Part shown: positions 34,739-42,986 of the stretch, piece by piece
Numbering within the stretch: position 1 is the stretch's first letter
How the letters are laid out: every line of letters starts with the position of its first letter
Source of the DNA: Bdellovibrionales bacterium
Lineage (GTDB): Bacteria; Bdellovibrionota; Bdellovibrionia; Bdellovibrionales; UBA1609
DNA length: 43,113 bases
Assembly: GCA_020850475.1 (NCBI GenBank)
Contig: JADZEO010000035.1
Location: 1 to 43,113 of the forward strand
Direction of reading: 5' to 3'
Notes under the pieces: generated by a model
Databases searched by the model: none
What the model was told of the DNA's origin: nothing
Seen by the model: only the letters and a program-made list of their open reading frames with translations
Program-made: the position numbers and the translations under genes

Positions 34739-35393
34739 TCACCTTGTTGTGCCGCAACTCCTGCAGAGCGGCCTCAGTGTTAAGCAAAATCTCCAAGCGT
34801 TGTTCTAAGCGATCCATCAAGTCGTCAAACGAGTTGCCCGATTGATTGCTTCCGCTCACATCGATCATACTCTTAAGGTTTTCCACAATCTCTGGTGGAA
34901 GGTGAGCTTCGGTAATTAAGCGAAAGTTCGAGTAAACTTCACGCAGCTGCTTGGTGATTTGCCTAATCTCCAAGCGGGCCTTGCTGATCTCATGTTCAAT
35001 CAAGAGCTGATCTATGGCGCCAATCAAAACGTCGGTGCGAATGGGCTTTTCAAAAACCTTAAACACTCCGATATTCACCGCCTGAATCACACTATCTTTA
35101 TCGAGGTTTCCAGAAAGCAAAATCGAGGGAAAGTTCATTCCTTTTTCAATGGCCTGCGAAATCATTTCGGTCCCGGTTATCCCGGGCATCATAAAGTCTG
35201 AGATCAGCAAATCGGGCTGAGTCGACTTTGGATCCACAATGTAAGACAAGAAGGCCCGTGGACTATCAAAAGCCTTGGTGTCGTAGGTGTCCGACAGCAA
35301 GCTGGAGAACGTCTCGAGCAACATGGGCTCATCGTCGACAATAAAAATGAGGGGTTTCTTCTTGTGTTCTTTAAAGGCAGGCATAGTCTTCAT
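34725..35393 (-). CDS. Response regulator with C-terminal coiled coil
   Basis: The 222-residue protein has a complete receiver domain: acidic Asp20-Asp21 in IFIVDDEP, phosphoacceptor Asp66 in LLISDFMMPG, Ser94 in LLSG and Lys116 in VFEKPI. No DNA-binding or enzymatic output domain follows. The C-terminal 90 residues are helical and predicted to form a coiled coil (EHEISKARLEIRQITKQLREVYSNF), then DDLMDRLEQRLEILLNTEAALQEL. It is probably an adaptor or partner-binding regulator, perhaps a phosphatase/kinase partner. Of two ATGs, 35393 is chosen because GGAG is 7 bases upstream; 35399 is also open. No kinase gene is in the window. Confidence 0.88.
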   Translation of the reverse strand: MKTMPAFKEHKKKPLIFIVDDEPMLLETFSSLLSDTYDTKAFDSPRAFLSYIVDPKSTQPDLLISDFMMPGITGTEMISQAIEKGMNFPSILLSGNLDKDSVIQAVNIGVFKVFEKPIRTDVLIGAIDQLLIEHEISKARLEIRQITKQLREVYSNFRLITEAHLPPEIVENLKSMIDVSGSNQSGNSFDDLMDRLEQRLEILLNTEAALQELRHNKVRASA

Positions 35394-35607
35394 AGTCATA
35401 CTCCACTTACGTACTACGGTTTAATGACCTTTGAATCAGTCTATCAGGACCACCCACCCGCGGCGATAGACCACTTTGAGACAGGCGCGTTTCATTATGA
35501 ACTTTATTAGTAACTTCGAGGTCCTTACAAAGTTGAGATGGATCAATGTTAAGAACTTTTAATAAATTAACGCCATTTGCGATCACATTCTGGGAACTGA
35601 CGGATCG

Positions 35608-37716
35608 TCATTTGTTAGAGCGCTGGCAAAGCTCGTCTCGATATTCAGCAATAAACCTAAACTGATTGTCAAAATCAGAATCGAGGCTGCGATTACGGCC
35701 AAGATCCACCAAAATTCCCTTCACCTGATCACAACTGACTCCCTTTAACCACGCACCCCGAACCACTTCCGCGAGAGGGTTGGTTGGTCCCTGAGACAAG
35801 ACACCAAACGCAAAGATATCGCGAAAGTAGGAACAGGTGACATCGAGGTCATCTTCGAGAAGCTTGTGAATTTCCTCAGCCAGTTGGCCGTCCGTTTCGG
35901 CACCCAACTCGATCCCGAGTCTTAGAATCAGTTCGTGCGCAAGGGTCTCAATTTTCCATTCCTGAAAGGATTCCAACACAAAGTATTTTTCACGCTCAAG
36001 CAGGGTGAGCTCAAAGGCGATCACATCAAAGGCTAACTTGCGATTGGCCACATCTGGATCACGCAAAAAACGCAGGAGGTGCCGGAAAAATCGAGCATCG
36101 TACTCGAGGGCCCGCAGTCGGGCCAATTCATAGCCCAATACTTTTCTTCGCTCGCTAGGATTCAATTCGCCTTGAGCTTCACGAAAAAGGTCCTCACCTC
36201 GGTCATAGAGGTAGAACGCTCGCTCCGCGCGAGCAAACCCCTGAAGGGCCTTAACCCGCTCGCGCGCCAACCGCACCACCGGTGCACCCGGCAAAAACCG
36301 CGAAGCAAAAATATAACCTCGAATTCCCTTAAGTTCGTCCTCTACGCCCAAAGCCTCATCGAGCGACTCCGAGAAAATCATACTGGCGGTTTCAACTTTT
36401 TCATCCAGGATCATCTCGGCGAGCGCTCTTTCTGAAAGTTCGGAATCGATCATCCGATAGAACCGCGCATTCACCTCAAATCCCATCGTTAGATAAGCCT
36501 CCGCCAGGGCCGCCCGCGCCGGGCCGAATTCATTGAGCAAAAATGAGCGCCGCAGGCTCTTAAAGCCCTCCCTAACCAAACTGCAATCGGCTTGGTTCAG
36601 CAACGACCGAGCCCGGTCGTATTCCTGAGCGGCTTCGATTTTAAAATCGACGTTGCGAAGAGATCGACGAAACTCTTCAAAGGATTTTGGTGGCGCAGCT
36701 CGCCTGACCTGTTCCGTAAGACGTAGCATTCGATAGGCATTAACCATTCCATAGCCATTGCGACTGATCAGGTCTCGATTGGAGGGAAGGGATATTGAGG
36801 TTTGGCGAAAGAGCTCGTCGACTTGATCGTAAGTAATTTCTGGCAAAAGACTGGCAACGTTCATGAGGCTGCCCGCAACCAAGGGCGAAGCTCCGCTGGT
36901 TCCACTAAAGACCTCAGGCTTTTCATCGTCAACTGTCGAGTAGACGTAAAAGTCCGACGGTGCCAACACCATTATTTTTTTTCCTTGTACTGAAAAGCTA
37001 CTCACCAAACCGTCGGGGCTCATTGAACCAACAAAAACCGCCGGTAGCGAGTTCATCGCCATATTGATATCTCGGGGGTAATCATTGCCCGAGGCCAAAA
37101 CCAAAAGACGACCCTGATCAACCAAGCGACTCAAATTTCGGTAAGGTTCTTCGTGCGAATCCACGAGAATCGACAAGTTAATGACTTTGGCCCGCGAACC
37201 AGAAAACAAATCGACGGTCTTCCGAAAATCCTGATCTCCCCCACGTCCCGCCACTGCGACAATTTCTCCATCGAGGCTAGAGCCATAGCGAGGATGCAAA
37301 ATCAAATTGGTGACCAAGTTGGAATGGTCGGCATTGAACAACCAATTTGAAGGCCCCCATGGATTGAAGTCCCCTTCTTTGGTGATCCTTAGCACCGCGT
37401 CTTTAGCGACCTTAGGTTTTAGGTTTTTGGGAATGTATCCCGAATCAATTACTCCCAGACCGACAACCTGACGGTCCTTGATGGTCGCGAGTCTCTCTTT
37501 GGCGAGATCCGCGCCAATGTACTCCTGGGCCCACAAGGGTGTTAGCTTGCCACCCAAAAGCGGAGGCTCTGAGCCGAGATCAACGACTTGGCACTCATTG
37601 AGTCGGCCGGTAACGAGGGGCGCAGTAGACTTTGGCTGAGTACGACTCCGAGGCGTACACCCCCAAGTGGCGCTCATGATTAAAAGGAGGAAAAAAAATC
37701 GAGTCTTAAAAGTCAC
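35608..37716 (-). CDS. S8 subtilisin-like lipoprotein protease with helical C-terminal half
   Basis: The 702-residue precursor has a lipoprotein-like signal with Cys20 (SATWGC; the lipobox is imperfect at -3 and -2). The S8 catalytic triad is Asp91 in GVIDSGY, His131 in NADHSNLV and Ser274 in SGTSGASP, with the oxyanion Asn near LLVLASGND (about residue 211). The last 370 residues are largely helical, with Ala/Leu/Arg repeats resembling TPR-like arrays (ARAALAEAYLTMGFEVNARFY; AERAFYLYDRGEDLF), unlike ordinary subtilases. It may cleave periplasmic or surface partners, with the helical part as scaffold. The substrate is unknown. Confidence 0.88.
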   Translation of the reverse strand: MTFKTRFFFLLLIMSATWGCTPRSRTQPKSTAPLVTGRLNECQVVDLGSEPPLLGGKLTPLWAQEYIGADLAKERLATIKDRQVVGLGVIDSGYIPKNLKPKVAKDAVLRITKEGDFNPWGPSNWLFNADHSNLVTNLILHPRYGSSLDGEIVAVAGRGGDQDFRKTVDLFSGSRAKVINLSILVDSHEEPYRNLSRLVDQGRLLVLASGNDYPRDINMAMNSLPAVFVGSMSPDGLVSSFSVQGKKIMVLAPSDFYVYSTVDDEKPEVFSGTSGASPLVAGSLMNVASLLPEITYDQVDELFRQTSISLPSNRDLISRNGYGMVNAYRMLRLTEQVRRAAPPKSFEEFRRSLRNVDFKIEAAQEYDRARSLLNQADCSLVREGFKSLRRSFLLNEFGPARAALAEAYLTMGFEVNARFYRMIDSELSERALAEMILDEKVETASMIFSESLDEALGVEDELKGIRGYIFASRFLPGAPVVRLARERVKALQGFARAERAFYLYDRGEDLFREAQGELNPSERRKVLGYELARLRALEYDARFFRHLLRFLRDPDVANRKLAFDVIAFELTLLEREKYFVLESFQEWKIETLAHELILRLGIELGAETDGQLAEEIHKLLEDDLDVTCSYFRDIFAFGVLSQGPTNPLAEVVRGAWLKGVSCDQVKGILVDLGRNRSLDSDFDNQFRFIAEYRDELCQRSNK

Positions 37717-37913
37717 TATAAACCCGAGACCGTTAATTGTTACCGTTAGGAACTCTTTACAATTCCACTGACGCCAAAAGCCTCTAAAATCAAGGCCTTC
37801 GCTTAACCCTTATAGGTCTCATGGCTGAGCAAGCTAAGTGCCAACCTCAGCAAAATGCCGTTCTATATGGGATTGAGACTTTTAACTGATTATCGCGCTA
37901 GGTTCTCGTCTCC

Positions 37914-39299
37914 CTACAAATGCTGAAGTCGATCATGGACGACCTGACTCATACGCACATCTTCGAGCGGACGAATTTTGAAGCCGCTCTCCAAAACGCT
38001 GTCTCGCAATTCCAAGTACCTTTTGAGGCGAATCTCTGGGGAGCTATTTGAATTTTTCCAACCAGTACAGCCATCGGACTCTATTCCGTACCGAGTTCGA
38101 TTTTTATGAAGAGGTGTCTCAGACGTAACATCCGTCGGCGCAATACGAATATAATCAACCACGTCTTGAAACTGCCTCAACTCTTTGATCAAGGTCAGTG
38201 TTTGCTCGAAGTCCGCGTCGGTTTCAGTTGGGTATCCAACCATAAAAAAAAGATCGGCCTTGATTGATGAACTTCTTAAGTGCGTCAGAAAAATTCTTAG
38301 ATCTGAGTCTGAAAATCGCTTTCCCATTTCACGTCTAACTCGTTCGCTCCCAGACTCAATGCCGACCTTCAAAAGATAGCAGCCAGCTCGACGCAAAAGT
38401 TGAAAATCCTCTTCATGACTTTCACCTGCCTTGGGAATTTTCACAAACGCCTGCCAATAAATTTCCGAATTGAGATCAATCAAAGATCGGCAAATAGCTC
38501 GCTGGTGGTCGAGTGAACCGTTAAAGGTGCTGTCAGTAAAGCAGAAATGCCTGATTTGATAAAGGTCGATGCCATTCCTTACCTCTTTGGCGACCGAGTC
38601 TGGGGTCCGTAACTGATAAGAGCCCCAAAGAGACGAGACGATGCAGAATTGACAATTTTGGGTACAACCCCGCGAGGTAGAAATGTGTAGTGTTTGGCTC
38701 GTATAAGACCCAAGATCCAAATCTGAATAATCTGGCTGACAAAATCGCGAAGACCCAGCGGTCACCTCAAGAGAGTGCACCACATGGTGGCCCTTAGCCA
38801 CAGAGCCGTCGAGAATTCCACCAATAATCGATTCCCCGTATCCAAGGACGACATAATCAACCAGCTGTTTCTCTAGGAGATTTTTTCCGCAAAAATAACT
38901 GCCTGGCCCCCCCAAAATCAAGCGAAGGTCAGGCCGCTCGCGGCGAAGTTGCTCTGCTAGATGAGCGATCATCAGAGTATTACTATCAGAAAAGGCCGTG
39001 AACCCAACGTACCTAGGTTTGAGCTGACAAATCTGATCTATCCACTTTTCAATAAGATGCGCAACGGTAGGCTTTTGGAGGAAATCAAGAAAAGCTGATT
39101 CACTTTTGAACTCTCGATCGAGGCGAATCCAGTCTCCCGTGGAAAGCCCCTCCCGCTTAAGTTGGTGAAAAAGCTCGATGTTCCAATCAAGTACTTTTGC
39201 TCCCCATCCAAGACTTTTGGCAGCAGCAACCACCGTACTTGGCCCGAGAAGGGGACTCTCGGGGTTTGACTTAGGGACAGAACAAAGCACCAGATCCAT
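37914..39299 (-). CDS. B12-binding radical SAM protein
   Basis: The 461-residue protein has an N-terminal B12-binding-like Rossmann region (residues about 1-190, with PLLGPSTVVAAAKSLGW and LRLILGGPGSYFC) and a radical SAM domain. The domain has the CX3CX2C cluster motif SRGCTQNCQFC (Cys212, Cys216, Cys219), which binds the [4Fe-4S] cluster that cleaves SAM. LLKVGIESGSERVRREMGKR (about 313-332) and FFMVGYPTETDADFEQTL (about 351-368) are further radical SAM features. Members methylate or rearrange carbon centres in peptides, lipids, cofactors or antibiotics. The substrate is unknown. The small Cys-rich protein starts nearby. Confidence 0.92.
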   Translation of the reverse strand: MDLVLCSVPKSNPESPLLGPSTVVAAAKSLGWGAKVLDWNIELFHQLKREGLSTGDWIRLDREFKSESAFLDFLQKPTVAHLIEKWIDQICQLKPRYVGFTAFSDSNTLMIAHLAEQLRRERPDLRLILGGPGSYFCGKNLLEKQLVDYVVLGYGESIIGGILDGSVAKGHHVVHSLEVTAGSSRFCQPDYSDLDLGSYTSQTLHISTSRGCTQNCQFCIVSSLWGSYQLRTPDSVAKEVRNGIDLYQIRHFCFTDSTFNGSLDHQRAICRSLIDLNSEIYWQAFVKIPKAGESHEEDFQLLRRAGCYLLKVGIESGSERVRREMGKRFSDSDLRIFLTHLRSSSIKADLFFMVGYPTETDADFEQTLTLIKELRQFQDVVDYIRIAPTDVTSETPLHKNRTRYGIESDGCTGWKNSNSSPEIRLKRYLELRDSVLESGFKIRPLEDVRMSQVVHDRLQHL

Positions 39300-39873
39300 T
39301 TTCGGTCTTCCAAAATGTTGGTTGACTAAAACGGCACAAAACCAAACCCGTGTGGTTCTACACCGTCCTTCACCTTGAAGTATTACAATATCGAAGTGCT
39401 AAGGCTAATCAAATATCCAAAACTTGATAGCCTTGAAATGGCCGCTCGGATAGCGTCACGCTGAATTTAGTGTAAGCTTAGATTGGGTCGTCACCTGAAG
39501 ATCCAGGGCATCCTCGGCACCGCTTCCATTCAGCTCGACAGGCGAAATCCGCAGCATATCACGAAGCATTTGGCTGATCAGCCGACAGTTCTTGTTGTTG
39601 AGGTATATTGGTGCGATACGACCCCAAAGACTAGGGTGAAATCTTGTGCCTGATGCCGGTAATTGGCACCACACAAGCTAAAGAGTGGAATCAATGAGGT
39701 AAATGGTCAGGCATTTCTTACATACGAGTGTTAGGAAGATAACAGGAGAATATTAGGGGACTATTTGATATGTTGTATCAGCCAAGGTTGCTTAGGATGT
39801 TTTTCAGCGTGGGAATAAGTCCCGCCAAAGTCTTATGCAGCTAATTACAAACGCGGTGAATTTAGGAGTGTCT
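39300..39873. other. Mostly non-coding accessory stretch
   Basis: This 574-base stretch separates the radical SAM gene from the small Cys-rich gene. It holds one weak reading on the minus strand (39456-39674), short hairpins such as GGGA/TCCC near 39811-39824, and otherwise nothing that I can support. Confidence 0.6.
39456..39674 (-). pseudogene. Possible gene remnant
   Basis: A 72-residue open reading begins at a GTG without an SD, two codons after an in-frame stop. Codon use in the later half (residues about 30-60, CRLISQMLRDMLRISPVELN and following) looks gene-like, with mostly G or C at third positions. That suggests the C-terminal end of a former gene. No family is recognised, and it may be noise. 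Confidence 0.25.
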
Positions 39874-40167
39874 ATGAAAAAGATTTTTACTTTTGTCGGA
39901 CTGATGTTCTGTTTAGTGGCCCATGCAAACCCAATTCTTCCAACAGGCGCTTGTACTCCTGACGTTAATAAATACGGCGTCCCTTACCTTTGTGAGTGTC
40001 CCACTGGCACTACCTATGATAGCACTCAGGGCCTTTGTTTCTTAAGCCAAACTAGCCCCAAGGAGTGTACCCCAGATATGAGTCAATGGGGCGTTCCTTC
40101 GGCCTGCGCATGTGAAGATGGATATTTCTATCAACCTAAAGTTGGACTCTGCGCTCATAATAATTAA
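39874..40167 (+). CDS. Small exported Cys-rich protein with two exact Cys repeats
   Basis: The 97-residue precursor has a signal peptide ending at His-Ala (about residue 18). The mature part has exactly two repeats with spacing C-x12-C-x-C-x12-C, separated by 9 residues: CTPDVNKYGVPYLCEC... and CTPDMSQWGVPSACAC... All eight cysteines fall in this pattern, so it is probably disulfide-bonded or metal-bound outside the cytoplasm. The repeats resemble small EGF-like/TIL-like modules in appearance, but no known family is recognised. AGGAG six bases before ATG 39874 fixes the start and rejects a longer reading. It lies between a B12 radical SAM gene and a DUF1513-like gene. Confidence 0.75.
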   Translation: MKKIFTFVGLMFCLVAHANPILPTGACTPDVNKYGVPYLCECPTGTTYDSTQGLCFLSQTSPKECTPDMSQWGVPSACACEDGYFYQPKVGLCAHNN

Positions 40168-40223
40168 ATGAGATGCGTCTAGCCAGGCTCAAATTCACAA
40201 CGAGGCCTGAACGACGGCTAAAC

Positions 40224-41498
40224 CTAGATTTGGAAAAGGTGGATAGCCCAGTAGGTCTTATTCGTAAAACGCTGCACGACTTGGACGGCGTCGGGGTCAA
40301 AAACGACGACGCCTTCAAGTCCGCCGACGACTGCCACCAACCTGGAGTTTTTGATTCCAGTTACGCCTCGAACATCATACAGTCCCAGTTCCTGGGCGGC
40401 AATGTATGAAACCTTTCCCGATGACTCATGAATTCTCATAATCGTATCAGAGAATGGATAAGTAATATAAATAGAATCAGACTCTTTATGCCAGGTAATT
40501 GACTGAGGGCGCCTCTGTTTTAGTGGTTCCGACATCAATTCAGTAGTCGCACCTGTCACCGGGTTAAGGACTATAACAGGCTCAGGAAGTGCAATTCTCT
40601 TCTCGTAAACTTCATGGGAGCTCGCAAAAGCAACCGGCAGCTTCTGACCGCTGCGCGCTTCAAGTTCATTCAAGGCCTCTTGCGAAAACTTTGCGTATCG
40701 GGCTGTCGGCAAATATAGCATGCCAGAACTTGAGACGGAAAAGTGACTAAAAAACGCGTTTCTGGGACAAGGGAATTCCTTTACTTTGGTCATTGAATCC
40801 GGGTTATACAAAACAACTTTGGATCCAACATTGTCTCCCTCATACAGGGGATTCACGGTTTTTCCCGGTAGAACTCCACCGTAATATGAAATCGCAACCA
40901 AATTTTGATTTGGCAAATACTGCACGTCGTGTGGCAGTACTCCATCGGCGTCAAGAACATCTCTCCTCTTTCGCGTCTTGCGATCAACAATCAAGAGCTT
41001 TCCGGGGACCACACCAGGGTATGGCTTCTTTTCAGAATCTAATGCTGCTAAGGGTGCAACTATTTTATTCTCGTCGACGTAAACGTGACCTGACAGTCCA
41101 AATTCGCTTCCTACCGGTACAGTGTGAAGTACCTTCTGCGTGCGCGGGTTAAAGAAGAAAAGCTGTTCTCCCCAGCCGAGGCCCCCTCCGCCGGCAACAA
41201 GCCACTCCATCGGAGAAAGTTGCGTCATTGAATGGGCGAAATCAAACGGGACTGGAGTACTTGTTGAAGTCATAGTCGAAAAATCGAATACACCTTGGAT
41301 ACTAAATTTGGGAGCACCGCTTAATGACCCAGGTAAGTTTTTGCGCAATACAGACGCCCCATTGGTCCCATAGCATAAGAGCTTTCCGCCAAAAACGTCG
41401 CGTGGTGTTTCGCGAAGAAGGGGATTTGCACAACTCTCAATGGTGAGCGCTGAGCCCGCCATAAGTCCAGCCTTTAAAAAACCGCGCCTGGAACTCAT
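40224..41498 (-). CDS. DUF1513-like exported beta-propeller protein
   Basis: The 424-residue precursor has a Tat-like SRRGFLKAG motif and a lipobox-like TIESCAN near Cys23, so it is probably exported folded and anchored by lipid. The rest is a repeated beta pattern with HDVQYLPNQNLVAISYYGG, HFSVSSSGMLYLPTARYAKF and SDTIMRIHESSGKVSYIA, fitting the DUF1513 family (YncE-like propeller). DUF1513 genes often lie near iron or haem-uptake genes, but none is visible here. AGGAG 7 bases before the ATG is in the overlapping region of the upstream frameshifted gene. Confidence 0.8.
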   Translation of the reverse strand: MSSRRGFLKAGLMAGSALTIESCANPLLRETPRDVFGGKLLCYGTNGASVLRKNLPGSLSGAPKFSIQGVFDFSTMTSTSTPVPFDFAHSMTQLSPMEWLVAGGGGLGWGEQLFFFNPRTQKVLHTVPVGSEFGLSGHVYVDENKIVAPLAALDSEKKPYPGVVPGKLLIVDRKTRKRRDVLDADGVLPHDVQYLPNQNLVAISYYGGVLPGKTVNPLYEGDNVGSKVVLYNPDSMTKVKEFPCPRNAFFSHFSVSSSGMLYLPTARYAKFSQEALNELEARSGQKLPVAFASSHEVYEKRIALPEPVIVLNPVTGATTELMSEPLKQRRPQSITWHKESDSIYITYPFSDTIMRIHESSGKVSYIAAQELGLYDVRGVTGIKNSRLVAVVGGLEGVVVFDPDAVQVVQRFTNKTYWAIHLFQI

Positions 41499-41875
41499 TT
41501 TGTACTCCTCTTGCTACATAGAGTTCATTTGTGGAGCCGCAAAACATTTGCGTCAACGTTTGTTTCACTGCGTCTTGTTCCTTGGACGAGACGGCGTCTT
41601 TGTTCGCGCCACCTTCGACCGTGAAAGTCGGCCTTATCGCCAACTTCAGCACGTGATGGGTCCTTCACCTTGTGAGTACACACGCCGTTTACGTACTTGT
41701 CAATGACACCTGTCGTATGCTTTTCGGGCCGCCCCATGTGCGGCACATGAAACTGCGATTTGAAATCAGGCGAATATGCTACCTTGGGACGGTCATATTC
41801 GATGGTACCAATTGGCGTTATGAGCCGGGTACGGGATTGTGGGTCGGTTTCAACCACTTGCATTGTTAACTTCAC
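41437..41875 (-). pseudogene. Frameshifted hypothetical gene upstream of the DUF1513-like gene
   Basis: Two overlapping readings on the minus strand join into one better protein. The first reads well from about 41875 to about 41645 (MKLTMQVVETDPQSRTRL... to CTHKVKDP), then becomes Arg-rich and unlike coding sequence. The second takes over in another frame near 41652 (VLKLAIRPTFTVEGGANK... to QTLTQMFCGSTNEL), with good third-position G/C. A one-base change near 41655 would fuse them. The second frame runs into the start of the DUF1513-like gene. Function unknown; it could also be a sequencing error in an intact gene. Confidence 0.5.
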
Positions 41876-41983
41876 CTTGTATCAAAATGGGATCATACTT
41901 AGTTAATATAGCGTTTCCTTGTGGATAACGGTCCAGATTGAGGTTTTCTTTCGTTTGCGAGGTGTTTCTTTTCAGGTTGCGCT

Positions 41984-42011
41984 TGAAAACACTCCAGTAG
42001 TTCTGTAAACT
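41984..42011 (+). promoter_or_regulatory. Candidate promoter of the 42030 gene
   Basis: TTGAAA at 41984-41989 and TAAACT at 42006-42011 are 16 bases apart. The predicted start site lies about 12 bases before the ATG at 42030. Confidence 0.4.
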
Positions 42012-42029
42012 GTTGATAGTGGGGGAGTT

Positions 42030-42458
42030 ATGTTCTCTAGGCGTCGCTTGCTAGTATTGATATGTCTGATGGCTCCAGGTTTGCGGGTTCTTCTTGGTGG
42101 CAAGGGACTTCGTCCTTATTTTGAAAAGAGCTTTGTCTTTCATGGGCGAATTACTTTTCCAGAAGGTAAGGGGTTTGAAGATTTTAAAGAAGATCGTGCA
42201 AAATTCCTAGACTTTGATCGTTTAAATAGGGAGTTTGCCTCTTTCTCTGCCAGAAATGAAATCAGTGAGTTTAATACCTCGGTATCTGACCGTCATTTAG
42301 ATTACGTTCTCAAGTTTCCGAACCAAGAGTCTCTTGACAATTGGATAAAGAATGTCCCCCCGGCGACCCGGTTTAGCTTACTTGGCGCCAAGGCTCTCGG
42401 TTACCATCATGATGTTATTCATTGTGGAAAATTTGAAGAATCAGTATTTCTAGGCTAA
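42030..42458 (+). CDS. Exported hypothetical protein
   Basis: The 142-residue protein has a basic SRRR start followed by a hydrophobic helix (about residues 8-22), so it is exported or anchored. The rest is a mostly helical soluble region rich in Phe, Lys and Asp (GFEDFKEDRAKFLDFDRLNREF). No family is recognised. GGGGGAG lies 3 bases before the ATG, close for an SD. No neighbour gives functional context. Confidence 0.6.
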   Translation: MFSRRRLLVLICLMAPGLRVLLGGKGLRPYFEKSFVFHGRITFPEGKGFEDFKEDRAKFLDFDRLNREFASFSARNEISEFNTSVSDRHLDYVLKFPNQESLDNWIKNVPPATRFSLLGAKALGYHHDVIHCGKFEESVFLG

Positions 42459-42751
42459 GCGCTGGGCGGTCAAGAATGTTCTCTTCCGCTCTTTAAAATA
42501 GTGGCCTAAAGATTAGATGTTGCTTGAGAAGAGGTACAATCACGATTGACGTACCCGGACCTCTCAAGACCAGGAATTGGTAATTCTAAGAGTTTGTAAC
42601 GAGACCAGCCCGGGCTAGGTTGGCCCAGATAATTGGTTTTGGTTTGGTCCAGAAAGAAACCGTTCTAAACCAATAATGAGAAATACCACAGATAAAGGCA
42701 CCCAATACCTACGGATAGGGGTAAGGTTTGACATTCATGATAGGGCGATAA

Positions 42752-42913
42752 ATGGGGTTCACGGTACCAAATGAGTCCAAGCGAGCTATACTTAATGTCT
42801 TCGTGGCAATACGAACACATGATGATCCCTTCGAATATGGCCTCGAATTTATTGAAAGAAAATTTAAGAAGTTGCTAAGTGATGCAAAGATCACGACCTT
42901 TATTGAGAGATGA
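42752..42913 (+). CDS. Possible small protein, weak
   Basis: A 53-residue reading starts at an ATG six bases after AGGG and contains a helical Lys/Glu-rich stretch (FIERKFKKLLSDAK). Its TGA is in the same frame as the IS3-like remnant that follows. It may be a real small gene, or a degraded upstream part of that transposase gene. Confidence 0.25.
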   Translation: MGFTVPNESKRAILNVFVAIRTHDDPFEYGLEFIERKFKKLLSDAKITTFIER

Positions 42914-42985
42914 CGGACGCTATGTAATACGAAGAGGCCACACTCAACTCTCGGCGGAGGACCTCCCGCACCAGTGACTCTTAAA
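42914..42985 (+). pseudogene. IS3-family transposase C-terminal remnant
   Basis: Between the TGA at 42911-42913 and the IS481-like end, the reading gives NTKRPHSTLGGGPPAPVT, the typical C-terminal motif (YNxxRPHSxLGGxxPA) of IS3-family OrfB transposases. The preceding integrase-core DDE residues are absent, so only a fragment is left. The frame stays open into the following IS-like sequence, as expected if that element interrupted the gene. Confidence 0.5.
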
Positions 42986-42986
42986 C

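Noticed and set aside
41920-41928. Perfect DnaA-box match (TTATCCACA on the minus strand) near 41920
   Set aside because: Only a single box is present, with no nearby AT-rich unwinding region, dnaA, dnaN or gyr genes, so it does not support an origin.
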